From contig OY992538.1 in assembly GCA_963921195.1 (NCBI GenBank), positions 57,402,852-57,466,851 of the forward strand: a stretch of DNA of 64,000 nt. The letters are read 5' to 3'. The notes beneath the pieces are model-generated. The model saw only the letters and a program-made list of their open reading frames with translations, was not told the DNA's origin and searched no databases. This stretch comes from Pegoplata infirma (taxonomy: Eukaryota; Arthropoda; Insecta; Diptera; Anthomyiidae). This document shows positions 1-11,240 of the stretch, piece after piece. Position 1 is the stretch's first letter. Each line of letters opens with the position of its first letter. The position numbers were made by a program, and so were the translations under genes.

Positions 1-632
1 CGGTTGGAGCAAATTTTAAAAAATGTCGTTTTGTGTGGGAGACCCCTTAGAAATTGGAGATAGGGTATTAGTTTGTTCCAAAGAAATGTTAAGACGTAAA
101 AATTAATGGGGGTCGGTCTTATAAAGGGCCCCTCTATGACGCACCATTGAAGCAGTAGAAATGATTTTAAGATTGGAAAATTACAAGAAATTTTTTTCAA
201 AAAATTTAAAAAAATAGTAATAATCGTTATCCCACGATCCTCCTGGGCAAAAAATTTGTGGAATTGATAGAAGTTTTATACAAAAAAATTTCAAAAAAAT
301 CAAAGTGTACAAACATTTTCAAAAATGAGATTAAAATTTTAAAACTTAAAAATCGCATACTAAAGCGCTTTTAAGAATTTTTTTTAAAAAAGTACGTAAA
401 AAAACAAAAATTTTGAAAAAAAAAATTGAAATTTGGACCATTATTGAAGAAGTTATGCGTAAAAGAAGTTTGAGTAAAGGAACAAACTACCAATTTTTAA
501 AAATTCGGTCATCAAAAAAATCTGAAAATTTACCACGAAGGAGTTTTCGAAGGGTACTAAAAACTGTAAACAAATTGGGAAAATCTAAAAAAAATTTTTT
601 TCAAAGTGTCCGATTTGACATGGAATGCCCCA
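1..632 (+). mobile_element. Foldback element FB-A, right half (runs off window start)
   Basis: Near-identical to 38517-39174 and, reversed, to 37226-37880, so this is the right arm of the 1.95-kb foldback seen complete at 37226-39174. It ends GGAATGCCCCA next to TATA and the DINE core, the same terminus as the complete copy. It lacks about 17 bp found in the other copy near position 508. Apparent short ORFs are arm sequence, not genes. Confidence 0.85.
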
Positions 633-725
633 TATACTTTATGGGGTCCAAGACCAATATTTCGAGGTGTTACAAACGGAATGACAAACTTATATATACC
701 CTCTATCACTAGAGTGGAGGGTATA
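633..725 (-). mobile_element. DINE-1-like Helentron, 5' end (reverse)
   Basis: The stretch matches the 5' end of the DINE at 24314-25274: ACTTTATGGGGTCC, AATATTTCGAGGTG, and the terminal inverted CTCTATCAC/GTGGAGGGTATA. On this strand it reads core to 5' end. The rest of the element is displaced beyond the left window edge by the FB-A insertion, which sits at the TATA just upstream of ACTTTATGG. Confidence 0.85.
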
Positions 726-742
726 AAAACTTATCTTGTGAT

Positions 743-1805
743 AAGAGTTTTTCTTTTTCCGGACTTTTTGATTTCCCGGGAAAGCGGGATTCATTTTTAA
801 ATTTCCCGGTATCCCGGGAATTCCCGCAAAAACTTGAAACCCATACTTTTTGTCAAAAAAATATATAAAAAACCTTCTGAACGCGATTACACTATTTAAA
901 ATGTTTATTAACACCATAAAAATCTTATTTAGTACCTTTAAAACAAAAAAAAAATAACAAGTTTCGAGAAAAAAAGAACAATTTGTGTTCCACAGTTTTT
1001 ATAAAAAAACGGCCCAAATATGTCGAAGTCTTTTAAAAGTATTTTTAAGGGAATATGTTATTTCACATCGCATTATCTGTTTTAATAATACAAATCCATC
1101 ATTTATTCTAATTCATCTCAGTTCGCTTTTACAATTGGTTCTCAACGCTTTGCCTCTAAAACACAATGAAACTGATTCAGAGAAATTTCTCAATTATGTC
1201 TCTAAAACTGAATGTAACTGTTTCAGAAAAATTAAATTATAAGAAAATTTAACCCAAAAAATTATTAAAAAAAAAAAAAAAAAAACAAAATTCTGGTTTC
1301 TAAAAGAAAAACCCGTTAATTTCGCAGTCATTCCTTACACAGATTTTATATCAATTTATCGATTTAAAAAGAATCATGTCCAGAGACATAAATATTTTCT
1401 ATAGAAACAAATAATCATACTGCAAATTTTTCTAATACAGGTCTCAGAAAGAAAATTTCTTAGCTTCTGAAAAAAAATATCAGGTTCTGATAATTATATC
1501 CAATTGAAGATTAAGATATTGTGAGACTTTTTCAATTGGTAAGTCTCAGATCTCTCTTGGAATACTTTTTGGGCCCTCCTGGTCCCTGCGTACGTTTCTG
1601 CCATCAATTATCAAGAATTTTAATGAAATCTCTAAAAAATCACATACAAAATAATCAATAGAAGTCGAAAAATCAACAATTTCAAAGAAACGAAAATTCC
1701 CGGGAATTCTCGCTCTATTTCCCGGGATTTTGGGATCGAAAATTTACGGGAATTCCCGGGAAATCCCATCCCGGGAATTCCCTGGAATTCCCGTGAAAAA
1801 CTCTA
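743..1805. mobile_element. hAT-like non-autonomous element, CCCGGGAATT family, copy 1
   Basis: Flanked by the direct 8-bp repeat CTTGTGAT (735-742 and 1806-1813). Imperfect terminal inverted repeats (TIRs) are AAGAGTTTTTC and GAAAAACTCTA. Both subterminal regions carry clusters of the palindromic words TTCCCGGGAA and CCCGGGAATTCCCGGG, shared with 31873-32628 and 62619-63712. The interior is AT-rich and holds degenerate GTCTCAGATTCTGA units (about 1440-1560). No transposase is seen. Confidence 0.8.
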
Positions 1806-1813
1806 CTTGTGAT

Positions 1814-2316
1814 ACATTATTTTTATTAATTTTGGCATGCTAAATATGAATATCAAAAAATTTCTGAAAACGATTGAGGGTTTTTTGAGATATCGCCATT
1901 TGACATTTTTCAGAAAATTTTCAAAAATGACGTTGAATTTTTTTTTTTAAATTATCTCAATTTCATAGAGCCTGAGACAAACTTTCATTAAAACTTAATT
2001 TGAACCGAATCAAAACACAATCCATGGCGCCCATTGATTAAATTTTAGAGTTTTTTGGTGCAAATTTTATTAAAACAACCAAAACTTTGATCGAAGGACG
2101 CCATGAGGAAAAATTATCGGATTTGGATTAAATTATAAATTTCTTGAACGTTTGAGAAATCCGCCATTTTTTTTACAAATTTCAAATAGCCATATCTTGA
2201 AAACAGTTCGTGTTCAGCATATCAAAATTATTATTTTTTTTAATTTTTTTTTTTTAATTTTAAAAATCTAAAACTTTGATCGCCGAGTGCTACGGGTTAG
2301 GTATTGACCTACTAAA
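1814..2316 (+). repeat. Dispersed repeat family R, copy 1
   Basis: Shares phrases with 7690-8657, 14103-14178, 36570-36728 and 39250-39660: GAGATATCGCC, CTGAGACAAACTTTCATTAA, CTTTGATCGAAGG.CGCCA and ATATCTTGAAAAC. No coding frame or terminal structure is recognised. It appears to be an old interspersed element serving as the substrate for younger insertions. Confidence 0.6.
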
Positions 2317-2469
2317 TTGTTTTTACTTGTTTTCAGGTATTTAAGAAGAGATATAAGATTATCGGGAGGATGGTTTGTATATCACAAAATCCACCAGAGA
2401 ACACATAAAAAATGCTATTTTCTGACCTTAGGTCTTTCGATTTTCTTTATATTAACGGTATGCATTCTC

Positions 2470-3720
2470 AATAAAGCCAATAAAACATATCCATTTTCAG
2501 TTTTTTTAATTTTAAAAAAATCGCGATTTTTTCGCGAATTTAATTTTCTTCAAAAATTTAAAAAATCAAAAAAGTATGTTAATTTGAAGAGCCATATCTT
2601 CTAAAGTATTTATCGGATTTCTACGATTCAAAAAGCATTTGATTCAAACGTTTGTCCTTTTTTATACCAATGCAATAAAAAAAAAGTTTTTCAAAAAAAA
2701 GTGCATTTTTGATGCAAATGCAATTTTTGGATGCATTTTTCAAAACTTTCTCCCCCTTCAATTTTTTTGAAACCTGCATAATTCGAAAATATGGCATTTT
2801 TTACACAAAATTGTGTTCCGTTTTTTTTGTGACAGCGTTTCAAAAAATTTTCGTGATTTTTTTAAAACTACTTATTTGATTTTTTCCATACAAAAAATCA
2901 ATTTAATGTTTATTTTGCAATTTTATCAAAAAAGTATGTAACTTTAAAAAGCCATTTCTTCGAAAGTATCTATCGGATTTCTACGACTCAAAAAGCATTT
3001 GATTCAACTGATTATCCGTTTTCATACCAATGCACTAACAAAAAATATTTTTTTAAAAAAATGCATTTTTGATGCAAATGCAATTTTTGGATGCATTTTT
3101 TAAAACTTTCTCCCCCTTCAATTTGTCTGAAACCTGCATAAATCGAAAATATAGCATTTTTTACATAAAACTTGGTACATTTTTTTTTGTGACGGCGTTT
3201 CGCAAAATTTTCGTGATTTTTTTAAAAAATGCTTATGTAGTTTTTCCTTAGACTAAATTTTTTTTTGTTATTTTATGAATTTTATGAAAAAATTGTATGG
3301 AAAAACCAATAAGGTATTTTTAAAAAAATTACAAAATTTTTACGAAACTCCGTCACAAAAAAAGCGGTACGCAATTTTGTGTAAAAAATGCTATATTTTC
3401 GATTTATGTAGGTTTAAAAAAAATTGAAGGGGGAGAAAGTTTTAAAAAATGCATCCAAAAAATGCATTTGCATCAAAAATGCACTTTTTTTTAAAAATAT
3501 TTTTTTTTATTACATTAATATAAAGTAAGACTATCGTCTGAATCGAATGCTTTTTGAATTGAAGAAATCCGATTGATACTTCCGAAGATATGGCTATTCA
3601 AAGTAGCATACTTTTTTGATTTTTTCAATTTTTGAAAAAAATTAAATTCGCGAAAAAATCGCGATTTTTTTTAAATATAAAAAACTGAAAATGGATATGT
3701 TTAATTGGCTCTATAGAGCA
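2470..3720. repeat. Large inverted repeat with internal tandem duplication
   Basis: AAACATATCCATTTTCAG near 2485 returns reversed near 3690. The TCGCGATTTTTTCGCGAATT block at 2520 and the GAAAGTTTTG/CAAAACTTTC block are likewise mirrored. The left arm holds two tandem copies of a unit of about 380 bp (about 2560-2930 and 2930-3240) against one unit on the right, so the hairpin is asymmetric. The axis lies near 3270. No TSD was resolved. Confidence 0.75.
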
Positions 3721-3995
3721 CATGTGTACAAAAAATTAGATAAATTTGAGGACCCTCGGTCAGATTTTATAAAATCTTTGCTGGATTTCATGATATATAC
3801 TAAGTATAATTAAAATTGGGTCGATAAAATCTAACCAATTTTTTTACGGTGGATAAATTCTTTAAAAACTCTGATTTCTTTCCATTTTGTTAAACTTCTT
3901 AATGCATTCCTCGTGGATTTTATGTATGTTGTGTAGATATCTAGTAATTTTTTAAGAGCAAGCAGCCTGGCCTACCTTTTACTAATTTTTAGTGG
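3721..3995. other. AT-rich spacer, no feature recognised
   Basis: No open frame, repeat arm or RNA-like structure is seen. It separates the 2.47-kb inverted repeat from the hAT-like element at 4004. Confidence 0.5.
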
Positions 3996-4003
3996 GTGTG
4001 TAT

Positions 4004-4781
4004 TAGACTGCCCAGAAAAAAACAAAGTTGTTATTTTCTTGGGGGATACCTGCGAATTTTGTTCCTTTTTGTGCAAAAAAATTTCGGTTTTTTTTTGGGA
4101 TTTTTAAAATAATATCTAGAGGTCGCGATCTCGCGTTTTATAACGATTTATTTTTTTTGAGTTTTTTATTATTTTAAATTGTTAAATATGATTAATATGA
4201 TAAAATATTAATAATTTCAGACAAAAAAAAAATAAATTAAAAATTAAATATCGCTCATTCCATGAGATGTCTCCCAGCATCTAATCAAATGTTCTTTAAT
4301 TTATTTGAAATTTCGCACACAGGTACACTATGGAGCAATTAAAATAAATTCGTTTTTAGTTTCGCGAAAATCCACGAATTCGCGAACGCGAATATATTCG
4401 CGAATTCACGGATTTTCTCGGAACTAACAACTGATTTATTTTAATAGCTTCATAGTGTTCATGTGTGCAAAATTTCAAATAAATTAAGGAACATTTGATT
4501 AGATGCTGGGAGACATCTCATGGAATGAGCGATATTTAATTTTTAATTTAATTTTTTTTTTGTCTGAAATTATTAATATTTTATCATATTAATCATATTT
4601 AACAATTTGAAATAATAAAAAACTCAAAAAAAATAAATCGTTATAAAACGCGAGATCGCGACCTCTAGATATTATTTTAAAAATCCCAAAAAAAAACCGA
4701 AATTTTTTTGCACAAAAAGGAACAAAATTTGCAGGTATCCCCCAAGAAAATAAAAACTTCGCTTTTTTTCTGGGCAGTCTA
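4004..4781. mobile_element. hAT-like foldback MITE, 778 bp
   Basis: Perfect 8-bp TSD GTGTGTAT (3996-4003, 4782-4789). TIRs are TAGACTGCCCAG and CTGGGCAGTCTA. Nearly the whole element is an inverted repeat with its axis near 4390, where TTCGCGAATTC-type palindromes lie. TAG-type termini and an 8-bp TSD are typical of the hAT superfamily. No coding capacity. Confidence 0.88.
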
Positions 4782-4789
4782 GTGTGTAT

Positions 4790-5122
4790 ATAATTTAGTT
4801 TAAGATTTTCTATACGCCTTTCTTTCTTTAACATAAATATTTTCAAGGTTTCTTATAACTTATTTACAGTTTCTTTTAAAAGAGGTTTTATAAGAGAATG
4901 GACAGTAATGCAGATAGATAGTTACAATTTTATGGGTTTAAAAAAACATGCATAGTTTAAAAAGTAAAGACAACAAGAAAATATGTAATTTTCAAAAATA
5001 TACTTAAACGATTTGCTAAAGATTGCAATTTTTTTTAGTGGAAATACAAAAATCTTCCAATTATCAAAACAACAACTACTGATGTTTTTAATATTTCCTT
5101 TCGTCCCAAAAAATAGCAAAAA
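4790..5122. other. AT-rich spacer, no feature recognised
   Basis: No repeat structure, gene or RNA is supported between the hAT-like element and the DINE end at 5123. Confidence 0.5.
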
Positions 5123-5532
5123 CAAGTAGTAAAGTTAAATTCGACTTTGCCGAATCTATGAATACCCTCCACAATGCCTTTTTTAAAGGATAGGACATTT
5201 TTTAACGTACACTGAAAGAATTATTGTTCATTATATCTATGAACAAATTTCATAAAACCAAATTCATAGATTCTATGAAATAATTCATTGGCTGAATGAA
5301 TATTCATTAGTATTTTGAAATATTTCATAGAATTTTATTCATAGATTTTATTAAGTTCATAGAAAAAATTCATAGAATTTATGAATGTCATTCATAGAAG
5401 AAAATGCCATCAATATGCCTTTTAATTCTTTTAATAATTAAAATAATGTTACAATAATTAAAATAGTTGAATAAATTTATTAAAAAAATAAAAAAAAAAA
5501 TAAAAAAAACATTAAAAAAAAATATCATTGCT

Positions 5533-5612
5533 GCCCTGACCGGGGTTCGAACCCAAGACCTACCGGCTGAAGTGGTAATTGTCGACGCCTTAGCTATCAG
5601 CGCCACCAAAGA
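5533..5612 (-). ncRNA. tRNA-like pol III module (SINE head or tRNA pseudogene)
   Basis: On the minus strand an A-box-like TGGCGCTGATAGC is followed about 50 nt later by a perfect B-box core, GGGTTCGAACCCC. The T-arm folds well: TTGGG, TTCGAAC, CCCGG gives three G-C and two G-U pairs. No matching acceptor 5' strand (GCCCTGA) was found, so this is not a functional tRNA. A tRNA-derived SINE fragment captured in the MITE is the likeliest reading. Confidence 0.5.
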
Positions 5613-5789
5613 AGAAAAATCTCGCCAACTAACGCATGGTTTTATAACGCTTCATTTTTGTAAATACACAATATATTTGTTTTCTACAAACACACACACA
5701 GCTTTTGGCAGAGAATTGTGACAGAGCATAAACACAAACTCAATATATTAATCAAAATTCATTTTAAGTGTTGTTACTTGTTTATATAA

Positions 5790-5858
5790 TTTAGCTCAGT
5801 GGCTAGAGACTATGCTTTACGAACAACAGGTTCTCTGTTCGAATCTCGGTGGGGATAA
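5790..5858 (+). ncRNA. Degenerate tRNA-like sequence
   Basis: TTAGCTCAGTGGCTAGAG resembles a D-arm/A box, with CTC pairing GAG. GTTCGAATCTC about 45 nt later resembles a B box, but the T-stem pairs poorly. A homologue lies at 44735-44795 with the same flank upstream (GCTTTTGGCAGAG at about 5700 and 44650), so it belongs to a repeated unit, not a single gene. Confidence 0.4.
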
Positions 5859-6618
5859 GTTAAAATAAAAAAACATATAAATTTTTAAAAATAGAAAATT
5901 GTAAATAAATAAAATATTAAAAATAAATAAAAATAAAATATAAAAAAATAAAATTAAAATAAAAAAATAAATAAAAATAGAATTGAATAATATTTTTTTT
6001 TCCATAGCCTATGAACTTTTTCATAGGTTTCTGGTTTCTATGAATTTGATTCATAGATTCTATGAAGGGCATCATTGGCTCACTTCTAATGATTTTTTTC
6101 ATAGAATCAATGTACGTTTTCATAGCCGTAATGAACAAAATTCTTTCAGTGTAAAAAAAATTTACAATTTTGATTAGAAATATTTTATTTTGAATAAAAA
6201 ACTCTTTATTTTGTCATTAAAAAAAAAGGAAAAATTATTATTTTTTTTTTTGAGTGCGAAACTTTTTCGAGTGTAATGTTTTTTTTAATGTAAAAATATT
6301 TCTGAGTGAATGCACGTACGTATGTACACAAAATATTGTCATTTTTGTAGAAAAAAAAATGATTTTTTTTGAGTGTAAAATTTTTTTGAGTGTAAAATTT
6401 TTTTCGAGTGTAATTTTTAAATTACCAATGATTTTAAAACTAAAAATTTTTAAAAAAGCATTGCTTTAAAACTAAACAAGTTTGAAAAGTATTGTTAAGT
6501 TACCACCAATGCTTTCAAAACTTGTTTAACACGTGGCATTAAAGATGAAACCAATCTGAAATTCAGAATTTTGCTTATAACTTCTGAACCACTCGAGCGA
6601 TTGAGCTAAAATTCAATA

Positions 6619-6847
6619 CACCCAAAAAAAACGTGGCTATTCAATACTAAAAATTTAACTAAATTTTAGTCCAAAAGGACCTAGTGCAGAAATTGGTAAC
6701 CAATACTTAAATTTTTTACTAATATTATTCAAAACCAGTAAAAATTACTAATTTTAGTACTTTGAAGATACTAAAATTAATAACTAATTAGTAGTTTTTT
6801 GTACAACATCACATACTAAACCGTTTACTGTAGAATTATTTTGAGTG
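6619..6847. mobile_element. Small TA-flanked MITE in DINE body
   Basis: CACCCAAAAAAAACG at the left and TTATTTTGAGTG at the right form imperfect TIRs between TA dinucleotides. DINE sequence continues on each side (GAGCTAAAATTCAA | CCAAACAGACC). The interior is rich in TTTACTAA/TTAGTA words in both orientations. Confidence 0.65.
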
Positions 6848-8019
6848 TACCAAACAGACCTAGGGAACGGCAAAGATATATGCCAAGCTTCAGCAGTCTC
6901 ATTATTGTCTTTCGAAAGTTAGCGTGTTTTTTATCTCGTAAATTATCGTAAACTCTTGCCGAAATTTACTCTTTTGCCCACAGTCGTTCAAAAGTGACTG
7001 CACCGATTTGGCTGGATTGCAATACAAACCTGACCAGGTAAATGACCAACATATATGCCAAACTTCAGTAGCCTCTGTAAAGTCTTTCAAAAGTTAACGT
7101 GTTTTCTATTAAAAGAAAAAATAGTGAATTTCGGCAAGGGGTTTTCGCGAATTTACGAGATAAAAGACACGGTAACTTTCGAACGCCAAGTTTTAAGGGT
7201 GCTGAAGTGTGGCATACATATTTGCCGTTCCTCTAGTCAGATTCATTTTAAATTTAAGCCAAATCGATCCAGTGGTTCAAAAAGTTATAAGCAAAACCCT
7301 GAATTTCAGATTGGTTTCTCCTAAAATTCACGTGTTGAAAAACCCGAGATTTAAAAAAACTAGCTTTAAAAACAATGATAAGCCACAAAATTACTTTACA
7401 GAGTATTTTTGTCCTCCAGAAATATTTTTACAGTAAAAAAAAAAAATTACACTCGAAAAAATTTTACACTCAAAAAAAAAAAAAAAATAGTAAATTTTTT
7501 TTTTTTTTTTTACAAAACTGACAAAAGAAATTTGTTTTTTACTCAAAATAAAATATTTCTAATCAAAATTGTTAATTTTTTTCACATTAAAAAATGTTCT
7601 ATCATTTAAAAAGAGCATTGTGGAGAGTATTCATAGATTCGGCCAAATCGAATTTAACTTTTCTACTTGTTTTTTTTTTTATTTCTTTTATAAAGCTTGA
7701 GACAATCTTTAATTTAAATTTAACTTGTGTCAAATCCAAAAATTTCCAAAACTGGAGGTTTTTCCTTACGTTCAAGAAATTAAAAAAAATCTTAAAAATT
7801 TATTTCATTGACTATTTCAGAGAAATTGAGACAAAATTTAAAACTTCATTTGGACAAATCATACTATTTTTACCCATGGCGCTCTATGAAAAATATTCAG
7901 AGTTTTTGGTAAACATTTTCAAACCCCCAAAACTTTGATCGAAGGGAGCCACGGGTTAAAACGATCGGATTTGGCTCAAATTAATTTTAAATGAAAGTTT
8001 TTCTCAAGCTATATGAAGG

Positions 8020-8606
8020 TTAGGTTAGGTTAGGTTAGAGGTGGCGGAGTCAAAGACTCCTCACATAGACCGGATGGTCCATAGCGAAACCACAATAATT
8101 CCTCAGCGACGCTGATAGAACGCGTTTGTCCTCATCGCGAATTGTACTATTTGCCTTAGGTCGACATTCGAAACGGTTTCCAAGCTCTCGAAGTCATGTC
8201 TGCCTAAAATGTGCAGTCGGGTTCTGGCCAAAGCAGGACATTGGCAAAGAATATGTTCGACCGTTTCTTCAGTGTTAGGTTCATCGCACCTTCTACAGCT
8301 TGCATCAGAAATAAGTCCCATCTTCTTTCTATGATAACCTATTAGGCAGTGCCCGGTGATCACTCCAGTAAGTACACGGCAGTTCCATCTAGTGAGTGAG
8401 AGTAAGTATTCAGTTTTTCTTAGATTGTAGCATGCCCACAATCTTTTACTGATCGCACTCGTCGTTAGCTCTCTCCACTTTCTATTAGCCATTGCAGTGT
8501 TTTGAATGTCGCGTAGCGATCTAAAGTGCTGGATTGGTGGATCAATATGCACAGAAATACCAATACCATCAGCACCTTGTTTCGCGAGCTCGTCCGCTCT
8601 CTCGTT
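8020..8606 (-). mobile_element. 5'-truncated I/jockey-type non-LTR retrotransposon
   Basis: A 14-bp TSD, AAGCTATATGAAGG, brackets it (8006-8019 and 8607-8620). The insert encodes the end of a LINE polyprotein on the minus strand, ends in about 60 nt of 3' UTR and finishes in a short tandem tail of TAACC units. Long TSD, 5' truncation and a simple-repeat tail are signatures of target-primed reverse transcription. Base composition is visibly more balanced than the surroundings, suggesting a young insertion. Confidence 0.92.
8103..8606 (-). pseudogene. LINE ORF2 C-terminus: RNase H end plus Cys/His motif
   Basis: About 167 residues are open from the 5' truncation point (8606) to a stop near 8103. 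The first residues contain NERADELAKQGAD, the last conserved block of a retroelement RNase H, whose Asp is the fourth catalytic acid. Further on is ITGHCLIGYHRKKMG and then CRRC..EETVEHILCQCPAL, the Cys-Cys-His-Cys motif common at the C-termini of I/jockey-group proteins. Reverse transcriptase and endonuclease are missing, so the copy is dead, although this frame is undamaged. There is no true start codon; the frame simply enters from the truncated end. Confidence 0.9.
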
Positions 8607-9064
8607 AAGCTATATGAAGGAGTCCAGAAATATTTTTGTGGAGATTTCTAGACCCTACACAGAAAAAAAATATATAAGTAAATTTTTAATACTATTGAGT
8701 AAGAAACTACTCAATTTTGCATCAGTAAACGATTTAATAGTATTGTGTAAATTTTTAATAAAAAATTATTAAATGCTTACAAAAAAATTTTAGTACATTT
8801 TTAATGGACAGAATTAAAAATTTTTCGATTTTTTTAAGTAACTTTTTAATTGTTTCAAGTAAAAATTTACTCAAAATTTATCAATTTATTTTTTTAAAAA
8901 GTTTAAAAAAGTTTCACATTTTTTTTTTCAAAAAAAAAATGTTTTTTTTCAAACTTTACCAAATATATTTATGTCTTAAAGACATAGGAAAATTTCATAA
9001 AGACAATTTCAAACTTTCATATACATATACAAAAAACCAAGGATGGGTACCAATTCGATAAAAG

Positions 9065-9260
9065 TATTGGTATTGGTATTGGTTTTTAAAATTATATTAG
9101 TATTGGTATAGGTATTGGTTTTCATTTTTTGTTGAATTGGTATAGGTTTCGGTATTGGTTTTAAATTATTTAGGTATTGGGTATTGGTATTGGTTTTAGC
9201 CTCGAATTGGTATCGGTTTTTAATAATTATTGGTATTTTTCTTATATCGGTTTTGGTATT
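9065..9260 (+). repeat. ATTGGT-type subterminal repeat array, left
   Basis: About a dozen degenerate ATTGGTAT/ATTGGTTTT units run toward the element interior. The right array at 13683-13885 has the same unit in the same polarity, so these are direct repeats. In hAT elements such arrays are often transposase binding sites; that role is inferred here. Confidence 0.75.
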
Positions 9261-11089
9261 TGTATGCAAAAGGTTTTGTCGTTAATATTAATTTATTTAA
9301 CGTACGTCGTCCATCTGTTCGCCCCACAGTGCACACTGGGGCGTGATGGTAGGTTTTTTGGCCAAAAGTCTCTACAGGTCGTAAATGTTAACCGATCTTT
9401 CTGAAATTCAGAAATTAAGCCTATATTAAGGTAATTAATAAGTGCCTTGAAAGTTTTTGAAATCGGACCTACAAGGAAACTATTTCAGGGTGGACACTTC
9501 ATTTTTAATCAAATTCACAGATTTTATAGATGAATCAAATGAAGAGACACTTGTCTTTTGGATATGTATTTGAATTAGAGATGGTCTGTGGTCCCGTAAT
9601 TTGCGTGACTCAAAAAACCACGTGATTCAGGCGTGAGCGATTTTTATTTAATTCACGTGATTATTGGGCGATTTTCATTTAAATTAAGTGACTATATTAG
9701 GGTAGGTTAACCTAACGTAACCTAGGATAATAAATAAGTGCCTTGAAACTTTTTGGATTCAGACCTACAAGGAAACTTTTTCAAGAATGGACACTTCATT
9801 TTAAATAACATCTTAAATCACGTGATGTTGAGTTGAAAAATTCTGAGTGAGTGTCTAGAGAGTGGGTAGAATTTTTGCGTGAAGTTTTTTTGAAAAATCC
9901 CTTTAAAAAAAAAAAATAAAAAAAAAAATTGTGGAAACCTCATTTTTAAACTCATCGTTATCAAAAGTTCTACGCCCTTTCAAAAAACTTTCTGGGCCAG
10001 AATTATCCTTTCTATCCCAACTTTCCAAAAAATTTTACCGCTTGTGTCCGTTTTCAAAAATGGAACTAAAATAAATTTTATAAAAAAATAAAATTTATAA
10101 AAAAATTTGAGTTTTTTTTTTTTTTTTGAAAACTCCCTTTTAAAAACTCATCCTTATATAAAGTTCCACGCCCTTTCAAAAAACTGTTTGGACCAGAATT
10201 ATCCTTTTTATCCATACTTTACAAAAAACTTGCCCGCTTGTGCCAGTCAACACAAATTGAAATGCCAAAAATTAAAAAAAAAAAAAAATTTTTTTTGTGA
10301 AAACCCTCTTTTTTAAACTCGTCGTAATCAAAAGTATCACACTACTTCAAAAAACTGTCTGGACCGCCTAACCGAGTATTTTTTTTTTTTTTTAATGTAT
10401 TGAAAACAATTTTTAATACGATAAAAAACTATTTTTCGTGTAACCGGGTTTTCTCGAAATCGATTTTTTGTGTATTCGGGTTTCATTTTATCCAGTATTA
10501 ATATAGAAATAAATATGTTTGTACTTTTGAAAAAACTTAAAAATTTTTAATTCATAAAATTAATTTATTCAATTATAAAATGCTCATTTTAACAACTTTA
10601 GATTTGTTCATCTCCCTTTCTATTAATATTTTAAACGCAGACGAAAAAACGGGCAAAAGGGGCAGGTCAGTCTTAATGCTAGTAAACCAACGAAGATTTT
10701 GGCGTCCTAAGTTTTGGATCATTTTGGAAAAACTATTTAAAATGGAACAATTTTAAAAAATTTAAATAAAAAAAATTACAAAATTACAAAAAAACAGAAT
10801 CAAGAACTGTCCATACCCATTTACAAGTTGTACATCCTTTTTTCAAATAAATTATAATTTTTATAATAATCAAAAAATAAAAACAAGGTCCCGCCTTAAT
10901 AATGTATAAATTTGTTAGCTTTTTTGATAACGGTATATGGAGATTTAAACATAAATATTTTATTTTTGATTGATCATTCTAAGGGAATGGCTGTACCTAT
11001 TTTTACAAAAATTACAGACAAGGTGCATCAAGTCATACTTAATACAATAGAGTATTCACTTTTTCTAATTTTTTATCAATTGTAAATAG

Positions 11090-11240
11090 TTTTTTTAGGC
11101 ATTTGTGCCTTTTCATTGGCATTAGTACAAATAATGCCAATGCCAAAAAATTTCATTGGCAATAAATGCTAATGCTTTTTTTGGCAGTGGCATTAGTTCC
11201 AACTAATGTCAATGAAAATTCAATGCCAATTAAAAATTCC
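11090..11240. repeat. Degenerate ATTGGCATTAG repeats
   Basis: Words ATTGGCATTAG, AATGCCAATGCC and ATGCCAATTAA recur in both orientations over about 150 bp. They may be a small satellite-like patch or a decayed insertion. No TIR was resolved. Confidence 0.4.

Larger units (their letters stand above)
5210..6151. mobile_element. TA-flanked MITE, TIR CACTGAAAGAAT
   Basis: TIRs CACTGAAAGAATTATTGTTC and GAACAAAATTCTTTCAGTG lie between TA dinucleotides (5208-5209, 6152-6153). Subterminal sequence is a field of TTCATAGAA/TTCTATGAA words in both orientations. The centre carries two tRNA-like modules on opposite strands. No transposase. TA flanks suggest Tc1/mariner-type mobilisation, but the termini alone do not assign the family. 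Confidence 0.8.
5123..7669. mobile_element. Inverted dimer of two DINE-1 3' regions
   Basis: Starts with a reversed DINE 3' end (CAAGTAG..TTCGACTTTGCCGAATC) and finishes with a forward one (TTCGGCCAAATCGAA..CTACTTG). Both halves hold DINE body sequence (CAAAAGTTA.CGTGTTTT; GGTTCAAAAGTTAT) and meet head to head near 7100. The DINE 5' end and GTCCGTCTGTC block are absent. MITEs at 5210-6151 and 6619-6847 interrupt the left half. This may be a rearranged dimer or one copy inserted into another with loss of the 5' parts. Confidence 0.75.
7690..8657 (+). repeat. Dispersed repeat family R, copy 2, split by a LINE
   Basis: GAAATTGAGACAAA, CCATGGCGCTCTATGAA, CTTTGATCGAAGGGAGCCA and CTCAAATTAATTTTAAAT match family R at 1814-2316 and 39250-39660. 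The uninterrupted copy near 39500 reads TCTCAAGCTCTATGAAAG, showing what this site looked like before the LINE inserted at 8020. The family resumes at 14103 after the MITE at 8658-14102. Confidence 0.65.

Noticed and set aside
5533..5612. Functional tRNA gene
   Set aside because: The B box and T-arm are good but the acceptor stem and anticodon arm do not pair.
9699..9726. TTAGG-like words (AGGGTAGGTTAACCTAACGTAACC)
   Set aside because: Too short and irregular for telomeric sequence; inside the ATTGGT hAT-like element.
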